From Sedimentisphaerales bacterium (GTDB lineage: Bacteria; Planctomycetota; Phycisphaerae; Sedimentisphaerales; SM23-30), in the NCBI GenBank assembly GCA_016932145.1, contig JAFGDI010000113.1, forward strand, positions 1 through 7,279: a stretch of 7,279 nucleotides of DNA. Direction: 5' to 3'. Under the pieces are notes generated by a model, which was not told where the DNA came from, searched no databases, and worked only from the letters and a program-made list of their open reading frames with translations. The first letter of the stretch is position 1. Every line of letters starts with the position of its first letter. Shown piece after piece: positions 5,909-7,279 of the stretch. The translations under genes and the position numbers were made by a program.

Positions 5909-5937
5909 AAACGCTCTTTTGTTCCGGATTGTGCGGG

Positions 5938-7279
5938 TTACGGCTTTTGTTTTTCCAGAATCAATTCCGGGTCGAAAAAGTCATCTTCAAATACCGGGTT
6001 CTCGTAAATCGTTATACTACTGCCACGGTCAAGCTTGTATTCTGTTTGGCAATCGTAATTATCAATCTCTGTGGTAGCTGATCTCTTTTGGGGATACCAC
6101 TGCCCGGCAGAAGTCTGCCCATATTCCACAACTTCTGTTATTGTCTGCCTGTCCTGCTCATTATTTATATTTTCTAAACCATCCAGCCAATTTGTATCAA
6201 CCTGCCACCAGGCATCACGAATCACCTGTCTAACGGTTCTGTGACACAAATAATCCTTGTTGGGGTCAATATAATACAAGACCCTTTCCGGCAGTCTGCC
6301 AATGCGTCCTTCATAGCCCCAGCCATCTGAAAGTAATTCAATACAGATGAGGCTATGTTTTTCGCTGTAGATATCGGAAATAATTGATGCTTTCGTACGA
6401 TGAAAACCTTCTTCTAAAATTCCATTGGGCCAGCATGATAAAGATAAAATAAAACTATTATAAATATCAGATTCTTTATTAACTTTGTAATTTTCTTTTT
6501 CTTCGATACGCCATTTCCCATTTGCTAAATCATCATTATCTGGTGTTTCATATTCCAGAGAATAATGAATCTGGTCTTTGTATATTTCAGACTTACAAAC
6601 ACAGAATTTTATACCGAACAGTTCTTTCTGCAATTTATCAAAATATTCGTTATTATACACTTGGTTTCCCCGATATATAATATTATTTATCGCTTCTTCC
6701 GGGCCAAGTAATATATGTGGGTCATAGGCGGTTATGGTGTCAAAACGGAATCTATCACCATCAGAATACATTATCGTATATTCTTTGCGTCCATTATCAA
6801 TGACCGTAACTCGCTTATCCAAAAATGAATCTCTGGCCTTTTCGTATTTGTCGCATAGTTCCAGTAATTGCTGGTCGCTGGTATTGTCAACCACTTTAGC
6901 ATCGGCTGGTGCTCCTATGTCATATATACTCAAAGGTCCGAATTCCGGGTAGTCAAAAGTTCCAGCTATGTCAACAATCGAATTTGAATTATCTGCATAT
7001 ATCTTCAACTCTTTTAATAATCCAACAGACTCATCAATAACAATTGTTATTCGTGCAACTTTAGTCACAATCTTGGCATTTTTTTTAGGAATGGCCTCAT
7101 ACATGTATTCAATTATGTTATCACCTCTGGAAGTTATTGTTTTCTTAATATCAAATTTATGTGGATCCATTAATGCAATAAGTGTTTCGACAAGTTTCCG
7201 TGTGTAATCAACCGGGTTATCTGCTAATTCAGTCGAAATATCCGAAGACTTGTAAAAACTACTTTTATTTATAGAGTTC
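5938..7279 (-). CDS. LolA-like / anti-sigma-associated planctomycete protein, C-terminal 446 residues (5' end outside window)
   Basis: The minus-strand frame ends at TAA (5940-5938) and stays open to the right edge. An ATG at 7170 gives 410 aa, but upstream codons remain open and coding-like (NSINKSSFYKSSDISTEL, then ADNPVDYTRKLVETLIAL), so that ATG is probably internal and the true start lies beyond 7279. The body is mixed beta-rich and polar, with no transmembrane segment in the visible part. Recognisable blocks are 'YPEFGPLSIYDIGAPADAKVVD', 'RFRFDTI', 'YYIDPNKDYLCHRTV' and 'YGQTSAGQWYP'. I associate such blocks, from memory, with planctomycete proteins of the LolA/RseB-like fold encoded near ECF sigma factors, where an N-terminal anchor or anti-sigma region precedes an extracytoplasmic sensor-like domain. 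The function is therefore only a guess. It ends WYPQKR...ENPVFEDDFFDPELILEKQKP and is convergent with xerD. Codon use is more AT-rich than in uvrA. Confidence 0.75.
   Translation of the reverse strand, partial: NSINKSSFYKSSDISTELADNPVDYTRKLVETLIALMDPHKFDIKKTITSRGDNIIEYMYEAIPKKNAKIVTKVARITIVIDESVGLLKELKIYADNSNSIVDIAGTFDYPEFGPLSIYDIGAPADAKVVDNTSDQQLLELCDKYEKARDSFLDKRVTVIDNGRKEYTIMYSDGDRFRFDTITAYDPHILLGPEEAINNIIYRGNQVYNNEYFDKLQKELFGIKFCVCKSEIYKDQIHYSLEYETPDNDDLANGKWRIEEKENYKVNKESDIYNSFILSLSCWPNGILEEGFHRTKASIISDIYSEKHSLICIELLSDGWGYEGRIGRLPERVLYYIDPNKDYLCHRTVRQVIRDAWWQVDTNWLDGLENINNEQDRQTITEVVEYGQTSAGQWYPQKRSATTEIDNYDCQTEYKLDRGSSITIYENPVFEDDFFDPELILEKQKP

Larger units (their letters stand above)
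5635..5919 (+). ncRNA. Candidate structured non-coding RNA
   Basis: This is inference from layout: a near-consensus promoter ends at 5628, and the sequence downstream folds repeatedly. AACCG (5642-5646) pairs with CGGTT (5667-5671) around GGTAC-TTG-GTACC (5651-5663). TTGTCT (5670-5675) pairs with AGACAA (5682-5687). A 46-base tandem repeat lies at 5745-5790. An 86-nt hairpin (5823-5908) followed by CTCTTTTG could end the transcript near 5919. The transcript would be about 285 nt and would oppose the 3' end of the minus-strand gene. No known RNA family is recognised. It could instead be chance plus a terminator belonging to the opposite gene. Confidence 0.3.

Overview
The window looks like a moderate-GC bacterial chromosome segment, most likely from the Planctomycetota (Phycisphaerae-like). 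That placement is an inference. It rests mainly on the large minus-strand protein at the right end, whose 'YPEFGPLSIYDIGAPADAKVVD' and 'SAGQWYP' blocks I associate with planctomycete LolA-like/anti-sigma-associated proteins, and on long repeat-rich gaps between genes. No rRNA, tRNA, CRISPR array or recognisable intact transposase is visible.

Layout, left to right. (1) The edge at 1-106 holds the first 35 codons of a minus-strand Bro-N/antirepressor-like gene behind a perfect-hexamer sigma70-type promoter. (2) A complete uvrA (398-3223, +, 941 aa) is closed by a strong intrinsic terminator (about 3248-3284). (3) A gap of about 450 bp carries a plausible promoter (3470-3498). (4) A compact plus-strand operon follows: a 62-aa cysteine-rich protein (3733-3921), a 50-aa protein overlapping it by ATGA (3918-4070), and a XerD-type tyrosine recombinase three bases later (4074-5021). 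(5) A 916-bp stretch with no convincing protein gene (5022-5937) separates the convergent xer operon and the right-hand gene. It is dense in structure: a 108-bp foldback with a T-tract, a 12-bp direct repeat, a 26-bp-arm palindrome, a strong promoter, a 23-bp tandem repeat and an 86-nt hairpin. (6) A minus-strand gene (5938-7279) runs off the right edge with no stop codon; its first ATG at 7170 is very probably internal.

UvrA is the damage-recognition subunit of nucleotide excision repair, and XerD acts in chromosome dimer resolution, so both belong to core genome maintenance but sit in separate transcription units. The most interesting parts are the two small ORFs coupled to xerD and the 5022-5937 gap. 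That gap could hold a promoter-driven structured RNA and/or several short non-autonomous repeat elements. Nothing in the sequence alone proves a new system.
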